This document shows, piece by piece, positions 24,180 through 34,239 of a DNA stretch of 64,000 nucleotides. The translations under genes and the position numbers were made by a program. Position 1 is the stretch's first letter. The number at the start of each line of letters is the position of its first letter. This stretch comes from Jaltomata sinuosa (Eukaryota; Streptophyta; Magnoliopsida; Solanales; Solanaceae). Below the pieces are notes generated by a model that saw only the letters and a program-made list of their open reading frames with translations, did not search any database and was not told where the DNA came from. The DNA is taken from assembly GCA_003996215.1 (NCBI GenBank), contig QJPP01001630.1, positions 372,001 through 436,000 of the forward strand. Direction: 5' to 3'.

Positions 24180-24447
24180 TGTAATGACCCTTCCGGTGTT
24201 AAAATTTTCGCCTTCTTTATACTGTTAGAGCTTGCTTGTAGCGGCCCCAAGTCATTTATGGCTTGCTGGGACCGGTAGTTCGGTGTCCGGGCCGTTTGTT
24301 TGGTCTTTATGGCCGTTTCCTTGTTTTACAGCTTAAACTTAGGAAATGGTTGACTTCAGTCAACATTCTTAGCAATCGTGCTCGAAACCGAATTCCGACA
24401 GTTCCGTTAGCTCCGGAGCATGGACTTTGGTCTAGTTGAACCTTAGA
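24180..24447 (+). repeat. 5' terminal fragment of a gypsy LTR (same family as 49963-53484)
   Basis: TGTAATGACCCTTCCGGTGT and the following 260 bases match the reverse complement of about 53480-53215, including AAGTCATTTATG, TTGACTTCAGTCAA and GAGCATGGACTTTGGTCT. This is the start of the long LTR family in plus orientation. It breaks off where a MITE begins. Confidence 0.75.
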
Positions 24448-24449
24448 TA

Positions 24450-24707
24450 CTCCCTCCATTCCAAAATACTTGTCACGATTTCCTTTTTAAAAGTCATACA
24501 ATATAAACTTTGATCTATACTTTAAGATATATCTTTTCATTATATTGATATGAGAAAAATTGCAATTTATAATATTTTTCGTATAGTTATTGGATGTATA
24601 AATTATAATTCTAAAATAGTGAATTAATCTAGTCTAATTTAACTTTAAAAATTAATCAAATTGAATAGCGAGAAGCGAAACGTGACAACTATTTTGAAAT
24701 GGAGGAA
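24450..24707. mobile_element. Stowaway-like MITE with TA target duplication
   Basis: The terminal inverted repeats are CTCCCTCCATTCCAAAATA and its complement (TATTTTGAAATGGAGG), flanked by TA on both sides (24448-24449 and 24708-24709). The 258-bp AT-rich interior has no coding capacity. These are the marks of a Tc1/mariner-derived Stowaway element. Confidence 0.85.
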
Positions 24708-24709
24708 TA

Positions 24710-25156
24710 TGTGTTTCTCCTAATTTACAAATGACCGAAAAGATTTAACTTTGAAAAAGATGGGCCTGTAATTTTTTTATCAGGTAATAAGAACAAAGTA
24801 ATATCATCATGACAATAAAGAACAACGTTAACCATTTTACCATCACAAAGTAAAAGGGGATGTAGACAGTGAAAGGGTAATGTAATCTTAAATTTACCTG
24901 ATCAACTGCTAACTCATCAATTCTTAGAGGAGGCAACTAAAAAATAGGATAGAAACCTGGGAAGAAAAAGAGAAAGGTTAACGTGCGGTGCTGAGATGGT
25001 GACAATTCGATGATGAAAGTCTTCTGCATATTATCCGAGCTTGGCTTTGGCTTAAAAAGCATTTCCAATATATTCATTCCTATGACTCTTGATGTCTGGT
25101 GAGAAGTAGATCACGATGCAATCAAAAGGAAGGAACAAAACGTGTAATGAAAACCT
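24710..25156. other. Unassigned sequence between MITE and copia LTR
   Basis: No gene is recognised. ATCAGGTAA (24780) and TTACCTGAT (24895) form a distant inverted pair that may be the ends of a small element, but no target duplication was seen. Confidence 0.35.
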
Positions 25157-25720
25157 TGTTGGTATCCTATGTTCAAATTAATAAACCAGAAAATCAAAAC
25201 AAACTGAAAAGCAGAAAAGAAAAACTTTTACTTAAAATCCGAGTCAACAGAATTCACTGTGTGTACTTAAGGAATTTAATCCCCTCACTGTACCTGAGGT
25301 TTAGGATTATTTTCTCCCAGTATAAAACGGATATACATGTCGCTGGAGTAGCGGTACCTCAAACGCCAATGACTTCGTCGAACTCAACGAACGGCAACAA
25401 ATCACACATGACTCTTTAATTTTTGTTTGTAATAAAATATGCAGAGAAAGTGCTGAAAATTCCATCTTTAAAAAATGAGAGAAAACTCTTCTATTTATAG
25501 CCACCAAAGGGTAGGATGAAGAGGTACTTCTTGTGACTTATCCAAAAAGTCACAACTTATAGGAAAAGTCACAGCCTATCGAAAAGGTCACAACCCATCA
25601 GAAAGATCACAACCCATAGAAATGTCACAACCTTTCAATATGGAAAGTTGTCTATTCAAAATGCATCCATTCAGAAAAACACCTATTCATTTTCCATTCA
25701 CACCTCTTAAAAATCCAACA
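25157..25720 (-). repeat. 3' LTR (564 bp) of copia element A
   Basis: Boundaries are TGTTGG...CCAACA in either reading, with a purine-rich tract next to the inner edge (25721-25740). A copy of exactly equal length lies at 30300-30863. The RNase H and RT fragments that follow on the minus strand show that this is the 3' LTR. At 25530-25635 it carries a tandem repeat that would lie in U3. Confidence 0.85.
25530..25640. repeat. U3 tandem repeats of the copia LTR
   Basis: Five to six imperfect copies of a 19-20 bp unit (AAAAGTCACAACYYATMG) stand in a row. Repeated short boxes in copia U3 regions often act as transcription enhancers (as in Tnt1). The matching block in the second LTR is at about 30675-30780. 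Function here is inferred. Confidence 0.6.
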
Positions 25721-27840
25721 ATCCTTCACATGAATGGGGAATGGCTATTTGATGAAAACATGCATGAAAAAACTGTGTGATTCGTAAGTAAGGATTAATT
25801 GCATCTGGATAAGTAGGTTTCCCTTTGAACTTTCCGTAGTGAACATATGTCGGATATACTCGGTCAATCAGTAGATTTGATATCTTTGAACTGTCAAGCT
25901 TTGGTGTATACCTAGACAACCATATGTCACACAATCAACCCTTTAATCGTCATTGGTTCTCATTGTTTTGTTCGTTTCAGCCTTGAACACATCTGGTTCA
26001 TAGGTGCGTAGAGAACTGGCCTTACAAGATTCTCCTTGAAACGGCTTACACTTCACACTTATATAGGTGATTCCTAAATGTGTTATCTCGTAGATACACC
26101 ATTTGATATACCCCGTATCAAATTTAGAAACCATTAAAAAGCCTTAACACTTTATCCTTGATTCTAAACATTGTCTCATTATGAGAATGGACCATGAAAA
26201 TTATTTTTGACAATGTTGAACCATCATCAGTGACTTTGTTTGATCTCCTTGAACCTAGATCTTGGGATCTCCAGTCTTCTAGGTAGAGTTACCGTCACAA
26301 TGATTTGTCCTCGGGCATATTCCCATTTCCTTCGATGATCTTTCAACTACCTCTCTAGTTAGCGCTTTTATAAGTGGATCCAACACATTATCTCTTGACT
26401 TTATATAGTCAATTGTGATAATTCACTAGAGAATAGTTTTCTAACAGTATTATGTCTTTATCGTATATGACGAGACTTCTCGTTATGCAAAACACTTTCA
26501 GCTTTTCTTTACCGTTTGACTATCACAATGTATGTATACATGTGTCAATAGTTTAAGCCATTTTAGAGTTATTCAACTTTTTCACCGGCTTTGTCTAAAT
26601 CTATAAACTCAGACTCTATTATAGAGTGGGCGATACATGCTTGTTTGGATGATTTCCAAGACACTGCTCCTCCACCAATGATAAAAACATATTCACTTGT
26701 GGATTAGTTTCAATTGACACGGTGATCCAATTTGCATCACTATATCCTTCAACAACTGTGTTGGATACTTGTTGTAATGCAAAATAAAATTTTGAGTATG
26801 TTCTGAATACTCCAAAACTTGTTTCATAGTCATCCAATGATTCTTGTTGGGAATAATTGTGTAGCGACTCAATTTACTTATAACACAAGTTATATCTGGT
26901 CATGTACAATTCATGATGTACATTAAACTTCCCAACACTCTGGCATTATCTAATTGAGACTGACTTTTACCTTTATTCTTAGCAACAATAAGGTTTACAT
27001 CCATTTATATTTTTTGTAACTTTAAAGTCCAAATACTTGAATTATTCAAGTACCATTTGGATATAATGAGATTGAGACAATGCTAGACCTTGAGGAGTTT
27101 TATAAATCTTAATTCCCAATATCAAATCGGCAACTCCTAAGTCTTTCATATCAAATTTACTAGCAAGCATACGCTTAGTAGAATTTATATTAGCAATGTC
27201 GTTGCTCATTATCAACATATCATCCACATATACACAACAATGACAACTTGATTTGGAGTGTTCTTAATGTAAACACATTTGTTATACTCACTAATTTTTT
27301 AAAATCATTTGACAACATTGTGTGGTCAAATTTCACATGCCATTGTTTGGGTACTTGTTTTAGTCCATACAAAGACTTAACAAGTCAACACACCTTCTTT
27401 TCATTTCCAGGAACCACGAACCCTTCAGGTTATTCCATGTAGATTTCTTTCTTCAAATCTCTATTTAACAAGACTGTTTTCACATTCATTTGATGGATTT
27501 CAAGACCGTACACAATGACTAACACTATTAACACTCAATTGTGTAATTCTTATTACCGATGAGTACGTATCAAAGTAATAAAGACCCTCATATTGTCTAA
27601 ATTCTTTGACGATAAGTCTTGCTTTTATATTTGTCATAGTTCCACCATCTTTCATTTTCCTTTTGAAAATTCATTTGGAACCTAAAGGTTTGTTTTCTGG
27701 AGGAAGATCAACCAACTCCCACGTATGATTGTTCATTATGGGTTCAATCTCACTATTGACTGCCTCTTTCCAAAATGATGATTCTGCATAAGACATGACT
27801 TCCTTATATGTTTGATGCTCATTTTCTTGCAAAATACTAA
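25721..27840 (-). pseudogene. Copia element A: reverse transcriptase and RNase H remnant
   Basis: Minus-strand reading gives the copia RT start near 27780 (SFWKEAVNSEIEPI, then TWELVDLPPENKPLGS), and SLYGLKQ at about 27370. The catalytic DDM box follows at about 27215-27227 (DDMLIMSNDI), then GLALSQSHYIQMVLE. RNase H sequence (VVEGYSDANW) lies at about 26740. Stops and frameshifts are many, so no polyprotein can be made. From 25157 to 27407 the sequence is nearly identical to 30300-32549. Confidence 0.85.
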
Positions 27841-27849
27841 CATTATTTC

Positions 27850-28190
27850 AGAAGTTAACGATGAAACTTTTATATTCTTCGAATTGCTTAACTGAATGAA
27901 CTTTAGTTCCGATGAAGTTTTTATATTCTTCAAATTGGATAACCATCCAAACACAGTGGTTAGTGATTCGGTGAAGTTTTTATATTCTTCGAACCAAATA
28001 CACAAACTAATTTACTCGGTAAAATTTTTATACTCTTCGAACCGATCTTTATCCAAACTTGTTTCAAGTTAACAATGAATTTTTTATATTCTTCTAATTT
28101 CTAACCAAATGAACTCTAAGTTCTGATTAAGTTTTTATATTCTTCAAATCAGAACGAAGATTAAAACGGAGTAGAAAACTAAAAGTTTTA
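27850..28190 (-). repeat. Array of six hairpin-forming repeats in the copia linker
   Basis: Six copies of a core GAAGTTTTTATATTCTTC (centres near 27875, 27925, 27983, 28030, 28087 and 28136) are spaced about 46-58 bp. In each copy the bases left of the core are complementary to the bases right of it, although the arms differ between copies, for example GTTCTGAT/ATCAGAAC in the last one. A further hairpin (GATTAAAAC/GTTTTAATC) follows at 28158-28191. The array lies between integrase and RT remnants. Confidence 0.7.
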
Positions 28191-29900
28191 ATCTCCAGAA
28201 ACAGAATACATTAATATTGTTATGTCAGTAGTGCAAATCATACTTAAAAATAGGATATATGGTAGACTGATGACTATACTTAAAGTACATCAATATATCA
28301 ATACTAGTGGATGATTGACCTCAGTTGTGGCCACAACCTTTTGTTAGTATATTTCTCAATCATTCCACCTTTTGTAAGTCTACTTATTCAAATATCCAAC
28401 TAATAGCATATTCACTGATGTAAAAATCCAAGCTATTATCATCATTGGTTCTTCGATTTATAGACCAAAGAATCGTCATATCTTTTCAAAAGGTTGACTT
28501 TCAACAAATACATCTTAGTCATGAAATGTTACAACCTTTTAAGTGATATTCGTTCACTTTTACGTTTAATAAAACATCTTCTCTTTTCAAACGGTTATCT
28601 TTCAACAAACACATCTTATCATGAAGTCACAATCTTTCAAATGCTTCACGAAATTAAAGAACACGATCTTTAATTATAAGACATATGATCAATTATCAAT
28701 TGACTAATTCGATCAACTAGTCTTTATTAAGACGAAACTAGTTACGTAAAAAATTTCACTAACTAGCATATCAATATCCACCACAGACATATATCATGTG
28801 GCTGACATAATACACTAAAATCAGCATTTTCTGATTTTATCGGAAATCAATATCCTTTACTATTTTATAAAAACACAATCAACGATTGTCGATCCTATTT
28901 TACCCTTTTTTGGTTTAGGAACTTGCCCTTTAACTGAGCACCCCCACACTTAGAAGTAAATCAAGTTGAATTTTTTCCTTTTCATTTTCATATGGAATAG
29001 ATTGTGTTTTCTATGGGGCACAAGCCTGAGTATTTAACTAGTCATTAGGATAGCTTTCCCCCGCAAATTCTGTGGTAAATCAGAACTTATTAACAATTCA
29101 TTAATCATTATTAATGATAATGATTAATTGAGCGTCATTTTCACCAACCAACTAATGGTGGGTAACTTTTTCTCAACATTCACGTTTATACAAATAATTG
29201 TATTTTAATAGACGTATCTTTTCATGAAAAATCACGACAATTCGAGTGACACCCTTTCATGAAAGAACACAACTATTTTGAACAAGTATATGTTCAAATA
29301 TCAATTTGGTAGTTTATAAACTAGTCATATGCTAGTTAAAAACTCAGCGACCACAAAATCAAATATCCTCCAAGGATTTTGTGGATTTGGCGTAATACAA
29401 GAATGCCATTAGATTTCATATCTTGTGCTTCCAAATTAAATTAGACACTAAATCTAATATTGACTAATCATAAGCCAAGAACCCCCACATTCTAAATATA
29501 TTTTCATGATCTCAAGAATAATTTTCAAATATTAATGTAAGTCTAATGCACATCTTATAATCTTGAAAATAATCCTCCACGTATTTTAAACATGTTACAA
29601 ATCATACCTCAACCGATTAATGCAAATATAATATACTTTGATGTTATCAAATAATAAATATCTACCTTAACAATTAGTTGAAGCACTTCAAATTTTATTG
29701 CCTTTGCACCTACTGGCAATAGACGCGTGTGATGTCTAAATGCATAGATTTCCACAAATCAAACATGGTGCCAAAATAAACTTGGAGCGAGTTTGATACC
29801 ACCATAGTTCCTCTTCTGTAACCATCAATATCAGTCACATTTTGACAAATTCAATTTCGTTACTTGGCGGAAAAAATACTTATTGCTACTTTGTTCCTTT
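28191..29900 (-). pseudogene. Copia element A: integrase remnant and decayed upstream region
   Basis: On the minus strand at about 29100-28860 there is copia integrase C-terminal sequence: LPQNLRGKAIL and LVPHRK, then GKFLNQKRVKIGS and DCVFI, with stops. The remaining parts are too decayed to assign. Several short perfect dyads occur, such as GTTGTGGCCACAAC at about 28323, AAAATCAG/CTGATTTT at about 28816-28838, and TTAATCATTAT/ATAATGATTAA at about 29100-29128. The 5' limit of the element and its 5' LTR were not found. Confidence 0.55.
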
Positions 29901-30299
29901 ATAAGGAAGATTTTCTTGTGCAAAGCAAAGCAGTAAGTGATTTATTATTTTCCTTACGCAAGTAATATGCATAGAACATTTGACAATAATCACAATGACC
30001 AATATACATATACGACAAATGCTTCCACAGCAAAGACACCCAAATTTGAAAACCTTATCAGAAGTCGCGTCACTAATTTTATTTTTTTTGAAAAAAAAAA
30101 AAAACCTTCACATGGCTAATCCAATTCCAAATTGGAAGAACGTGAAACATTATGCAGTAGTATCATTTTTTTTTAAAAAAAAATGATCAAATAATGGCAG
30201 TGACAGAGGAGTTCCACGTACAACACGATTTTCTTCTACTTTAACGGAGAATTTCCAAAACATCGAACACAGAAATTAATATATTAAATTACTTAAGAT
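29901..30299. other. Unassigned AT-rich sequence
   Basis: No gene is recognised. There are poly-A/T runs at about 30077-30105 and 30165-30182. The short ORFs here are not supported. Confidence 0.4.
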
Positions 30300-30863
30300 T
30301 GTTGGTATCCTGTGTTCAAATTAGTAAACCAGAAAATCAAAATAAACTGAAAAGCAGAAAAGAAAAACTTTTACTTAAAATTCGAGTCCACAGAATTCAC
30401 TGTGTGTACGTAAGGAATTTGATCTCCTCACTGTACTCGAGGTTTAGGATTATTTCCTCCCAGCATAAAACGGATATATCTGTCGCTGGAGTACCGGTAC
30501 CTCAAACGCCAACGACTTCGTCGAACTCAACGAACGGCAACAAATCACACATGACTCTATAATTTTTGTTTGTAAGAAAATATGCAGAGAAAGTGCTGAA
30601 AATTCCATCTTTAAAAAATGAGAGAAAACTCTTCTATTTATAGCCACCAAAGGGTAGGATGAATAGGTGCTTCTTGTGACTTATCCAAAAAGTCACAACT
30701 TATAGGAAAAGTCACATCCCATCGAAAAGGTTACAATCCATCGAAAAGATCACAACCCATAGAAATGTCACAACCTTTCAATATGGAAAGTTGTCTATTC
30801 AAAATGCATCCATTCAGAAAAACACCTATTCATTTTCCATTCATACCTCTTAAAAATCCAACA
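30300..30863 (-). repeat. 3' LTR (564 bp) of copia element B
   Basis: It has the same ends (TGTTGG/CCAACA), length and U3 repeats as the LTR at 25157-25720, with scattered substitutions. The sequence just outside the LTR end differs from that of copy A, so each copy ends precisely at the LTR terminus. This is what one expects of retroelement ends rather than of random duplication breakpoints. Confidence 0.85.
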
Positions 30864-32549
30864 ATCCTCCACATGAATGGGGAATGGCTATTTGATGAAA
30901 ACATGCATGAAAAAACTGTGTGATTCGTAAGTAAGGATTAATTGCATCTGGATAAGTAGGTTTCCCTTTGAACTTTCCGTAGTGAACATATGTCTGATAT
31001 ACTCGGTCAATCGGTAGATTTGATATCTTTGAACTGTCAAGCTTTGGTGTATACCTAGACAACTATATGTCACACAATCAACCCTTTAATCGTCATTGGT
31101 TCTCATTGTTTTGTTCGTTTCAGCCTTGAACACATCTGGTTCATAAGTGCGTAGAGAACTGACCTTACAAGATTCTCCTTGAAGCGGCTTACACTTCACA
31201 CTTACATAGGTGATTCCTAAATGTGTTATCTCATAGATACACCATTTGATATACCCTATATCAAATTTAGAAACCATTAAAAAGCCTTAACACTTTATCC
31301 TTGATACTGAACATTGTCTCATCATGAGAATGGACCATGAAAATTATTTTTGACAATGTTGAACCATCATCAGTGACTTTGTTTGATCTCCTTGAACCTA
31401 GATCTTGGGATCTCCAGTCTTCTAGGTAGAGTTACCGCCACGATGATTTGTCCTCGGCCATAGTCCCATTCCCTTCGATGATCTTTCAACTACCTCTCTA
31501 GTTAGCGCTTTCATAAGTGGATCCAACACATTATCTCTTGACTTTACATAGTCAATTGTGATAATTCACTAGAGAATAGTTTTCTAACAATATTATGTCT
31601 TTGTCGTATATGACGAGACTTCCCGTTATGCATAACACTTTCAGCTTTTCTTTACCTTTTGACTATCACAATGTATGTATACATGTGTCAATAGTTTAAG
31701 CCATTTTAGAGTTATTCAACTTTTTCACCGGCTTTGTCTAAAGCTATAAACTCAGACTCTATTGTAGAGTGGGCGATACATGCTTGTTTGGATGATTTCC
31801 AAGACACTGCTCCTCCACCAATGATAAAAATATATTCACTTGTGGATTAGTTTCAGTTGACACGGTGATCCAATTTGCATCACTATATCCTTCAACAACT
31901 GTGTTGGATACTTGTTGTAATGCAAAATAAAATTTTGAGTATGTTCTAAATACTCCAAAACTTGTTTCATAGTCATCCAATGATTCTTGTTGGGATTAAT
32001 TGTGTAGCGACTCAATTTAATTTTAACACAAGTTATATCTGGTCATGTACAATTCATGATGTACATTAAACTTTCCAACACTGGCATTATCCAATTGAGA
32101 CTGACTTTTACCTTTATTCTTAGCAAGAATAAGGTTCACATCCATTTATATTTTTTGTAACTTTAAAGTCCAAATACTTGAATTATTCAAGTACCATTTG
32201 GATATAATGAGATTGAGACAATGCTAGACCTTGAGGAGTTTTATAAATCTTAATTCCCAATATCAAATCGGCAACTCCTAAGTTTTTCAAATCAAATTTA
32301 CTAGCAAGCATACGCTTAGTAGTATTTATATTAGCAATGTTGTTACTCATTATCAATATATCATCCACATATACACAAACAATGACGGGTTGATTTGGAG
32401 TGTTCTTAATGTAAACACATTTGTTATACTCACTAATTTTTTAAAATCATTTGACAACATTGTATGGTCAAATTTCACATGCCATTGTTTGGGTACTTGT
32501 TTTAGTCCATACAAAGACTTAACAAGTCGACACACCTTCTTTTCATTTC
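30864..32549 (-). pseudogene. Copia element B: 5'-truncated RT and RNase H
   Basis: It is colinear with 25721-27407 and includes VVEGYSDANW (RNase H), GLALSQSHYIQMVLE and the catalytic DDILIMSNNI. Homology with copy A stops near 32549 after TCTTTTCATTTCC, where pararetroviral protease sequence begins. The element therefore lacks its gag, protease, integrase and the start of RT. It is not able to move by itself. Confidence 0.85.
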
Positions 32550-32970
32550 CTTTGATCCATGGTGTTGTTTTTCTTAATTTATTATTTACTCTTTTTGCTC
32601 CTACTCTTTGTCCACATGGGGTAGTAAACCACCAATGTGTCTTTGTTATAGTATGTGGGAATAATTTATCTAAGAATGGCATTCTTAGCAATATATCTTT
32701 ATTTGTAAATTCATAACTATATATTTCTCCTATGGTTAGTATTTTATCCCATATTTGTATTTTTAGATTCCTTGCTTTGTGTGTTATCATACTTCCTTCA
32801 TTGTTAAATCCCGTTACTACTAAGGGTGTTTTCAATTCTTCCCATTTATCTTCTGGTAGACAATTATGTTTACACATGTTAGCTTCTGCTCCTGTATCCA
32901 TCATAGGTGTATAATATCTATTATAGTATCCTTCTACTATTATTTTGGCAAGTATATATATTTTTGTCAT
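32353..32970 (-). pseudogene. Chimeric ORF: pararetroviral protease fused in frame to copia RT
   Basis: The open frame of 205 codons begins with a caulimovirid-type aspartic protease, with the active-site motif MMDTGAEANM near residue 24. About 140 residues in, at about 32549, it passes without a frame break into copia RT sequence (VCRLVKSLYGLKQVPKQW). It starts 25 bases after the stop of the movement-protein frame, which is the usual start of the pol ORF in this virus group. The viral RT is absent. The protease part is full length as far as can be judged; the fused protein is probably not functional. Confidence 0.75.
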
Positions 32971-32994
32971 TTATTATGTTAACTTATTATTTTA

Positions 32995-34239
32995 TCATAT
33001 TAAGGTTCTTTTGATTACTACCTTTTTATTTTCATAACTTATTGTTAATTGCTTATCTTCTAGGTTATATGGTTTAACTTTTTCTAACCACTTTGCTCCT
33101 AGCGTGATATTTTTATCTCCTTGATATATTTTGAAATTTATTAATATTGGTATTCCTCCAATAATTAATTCTTTTTCGGTTGTTTCTTCAATTTTTCTTA
33201 ATGCTTTTGGTAATTCCGAACATTGTTGTTCATTTGTTATTATTTCTTTTCCTGGTATTAATTCTCTTGCAATATAATTTTCTTGTTGTCCTGTATTTAT
33301 TAATATTAAATATTTTCTTTGGTCCATTAATCCTGTTATGTAGTAATGATATGGTTTTATTTCTTCTATTAATTTTGGTGGAGTTACATAATTTATCCTT
33401 CTTGATGTACTCATTCTTGATGATGTTTCTGATATTTCATTACTTGTTCGTTTTGACGTTTCTATTCTTTCCTTTACTATTTCTAAGTCTTCGTCGATAT
33501 CCATTTCTGCATAACTATAATCATTATTATCTATAACTGATACTATCCTTTCGAACGGATTTTCTATTTTAATTCTATTTATTTTATTTCTAGCTGTTAT
33601 TTTATGTTTTGTTGTAAGGATATATAAGTTTTTACATCTTGCCGTAAATATCTTACTTCCTGGTGCTAGTTCTATTCCCGACATTTTCCAGTATAAAACT
33701 GATGATCTGTCTATATTTTTATCATCTATTGCTACTGAATAATTTGCACTTATTATGAATTTAAATTTTTGGTATATTAGATTACCTTTTACTGCACTTA
33801 TTACACTTTTTTCTATAGGTTGTATAATTCTATCATCCGCTAAGTATATTTCTATAGGGGTATCTATTCCTTCTCTAAAACATGCTTTTATTAGTATTTC
33901 TGTTCCTCCTAAATGTACGTATTTTATTGAATTTTTTGCTTTTATATCTTGTATTTCTTTATTTAGTACTTTTTTATTTAAGATTGGTATTCTAGCTTTA
34001 CCTTTAATGTATTTACAATCTATTATATGTTCTCTTTGGCTTATTACATAATATTCTTCTTTTTGTCTTTTAAACCAATTTTTTATTGTTGGTACCTCTA
34101 ATATTTTATCTATGCTTAGATCTAATTCTTTTCCCTTTATTTGTTCAAATATATTGGTGTCAAATATTATTTTTTGTTCTTAGGATTGTTCATCTTGGTG
34201 TTCTTCTTGTTGTATTATCCTTATATCTTTCTCAGTCAT
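32995..34239 (-). pseudogene. Pararetroviral movement protein (30K superfamily) frame
   Basis: The ATG at 34239 overlaps the stop of the preceding coat-protein frame (ATGACTGA), an arrangement known from caulimovirids. The frame runs about 415 codons to 32995 with an in-frame stop near 34182. The conserved core of plant viral movement proteins is visible (YVHLGGTEILIKACF, then IEIYLADDRI and ISANYSVAIDD at about 33930-33720). Such proteins widen plasmodesmata. The last 229 codons (from 33684) are open. The stop shows that this copy is inactive as a complete gene. Confidence 0.75.

Noticed and set aside
24779..24903. Inverted pair ATCAGGTAA/TTACCTGAT
   Set aside because: Too short, without target duplication; cannot be called an element.
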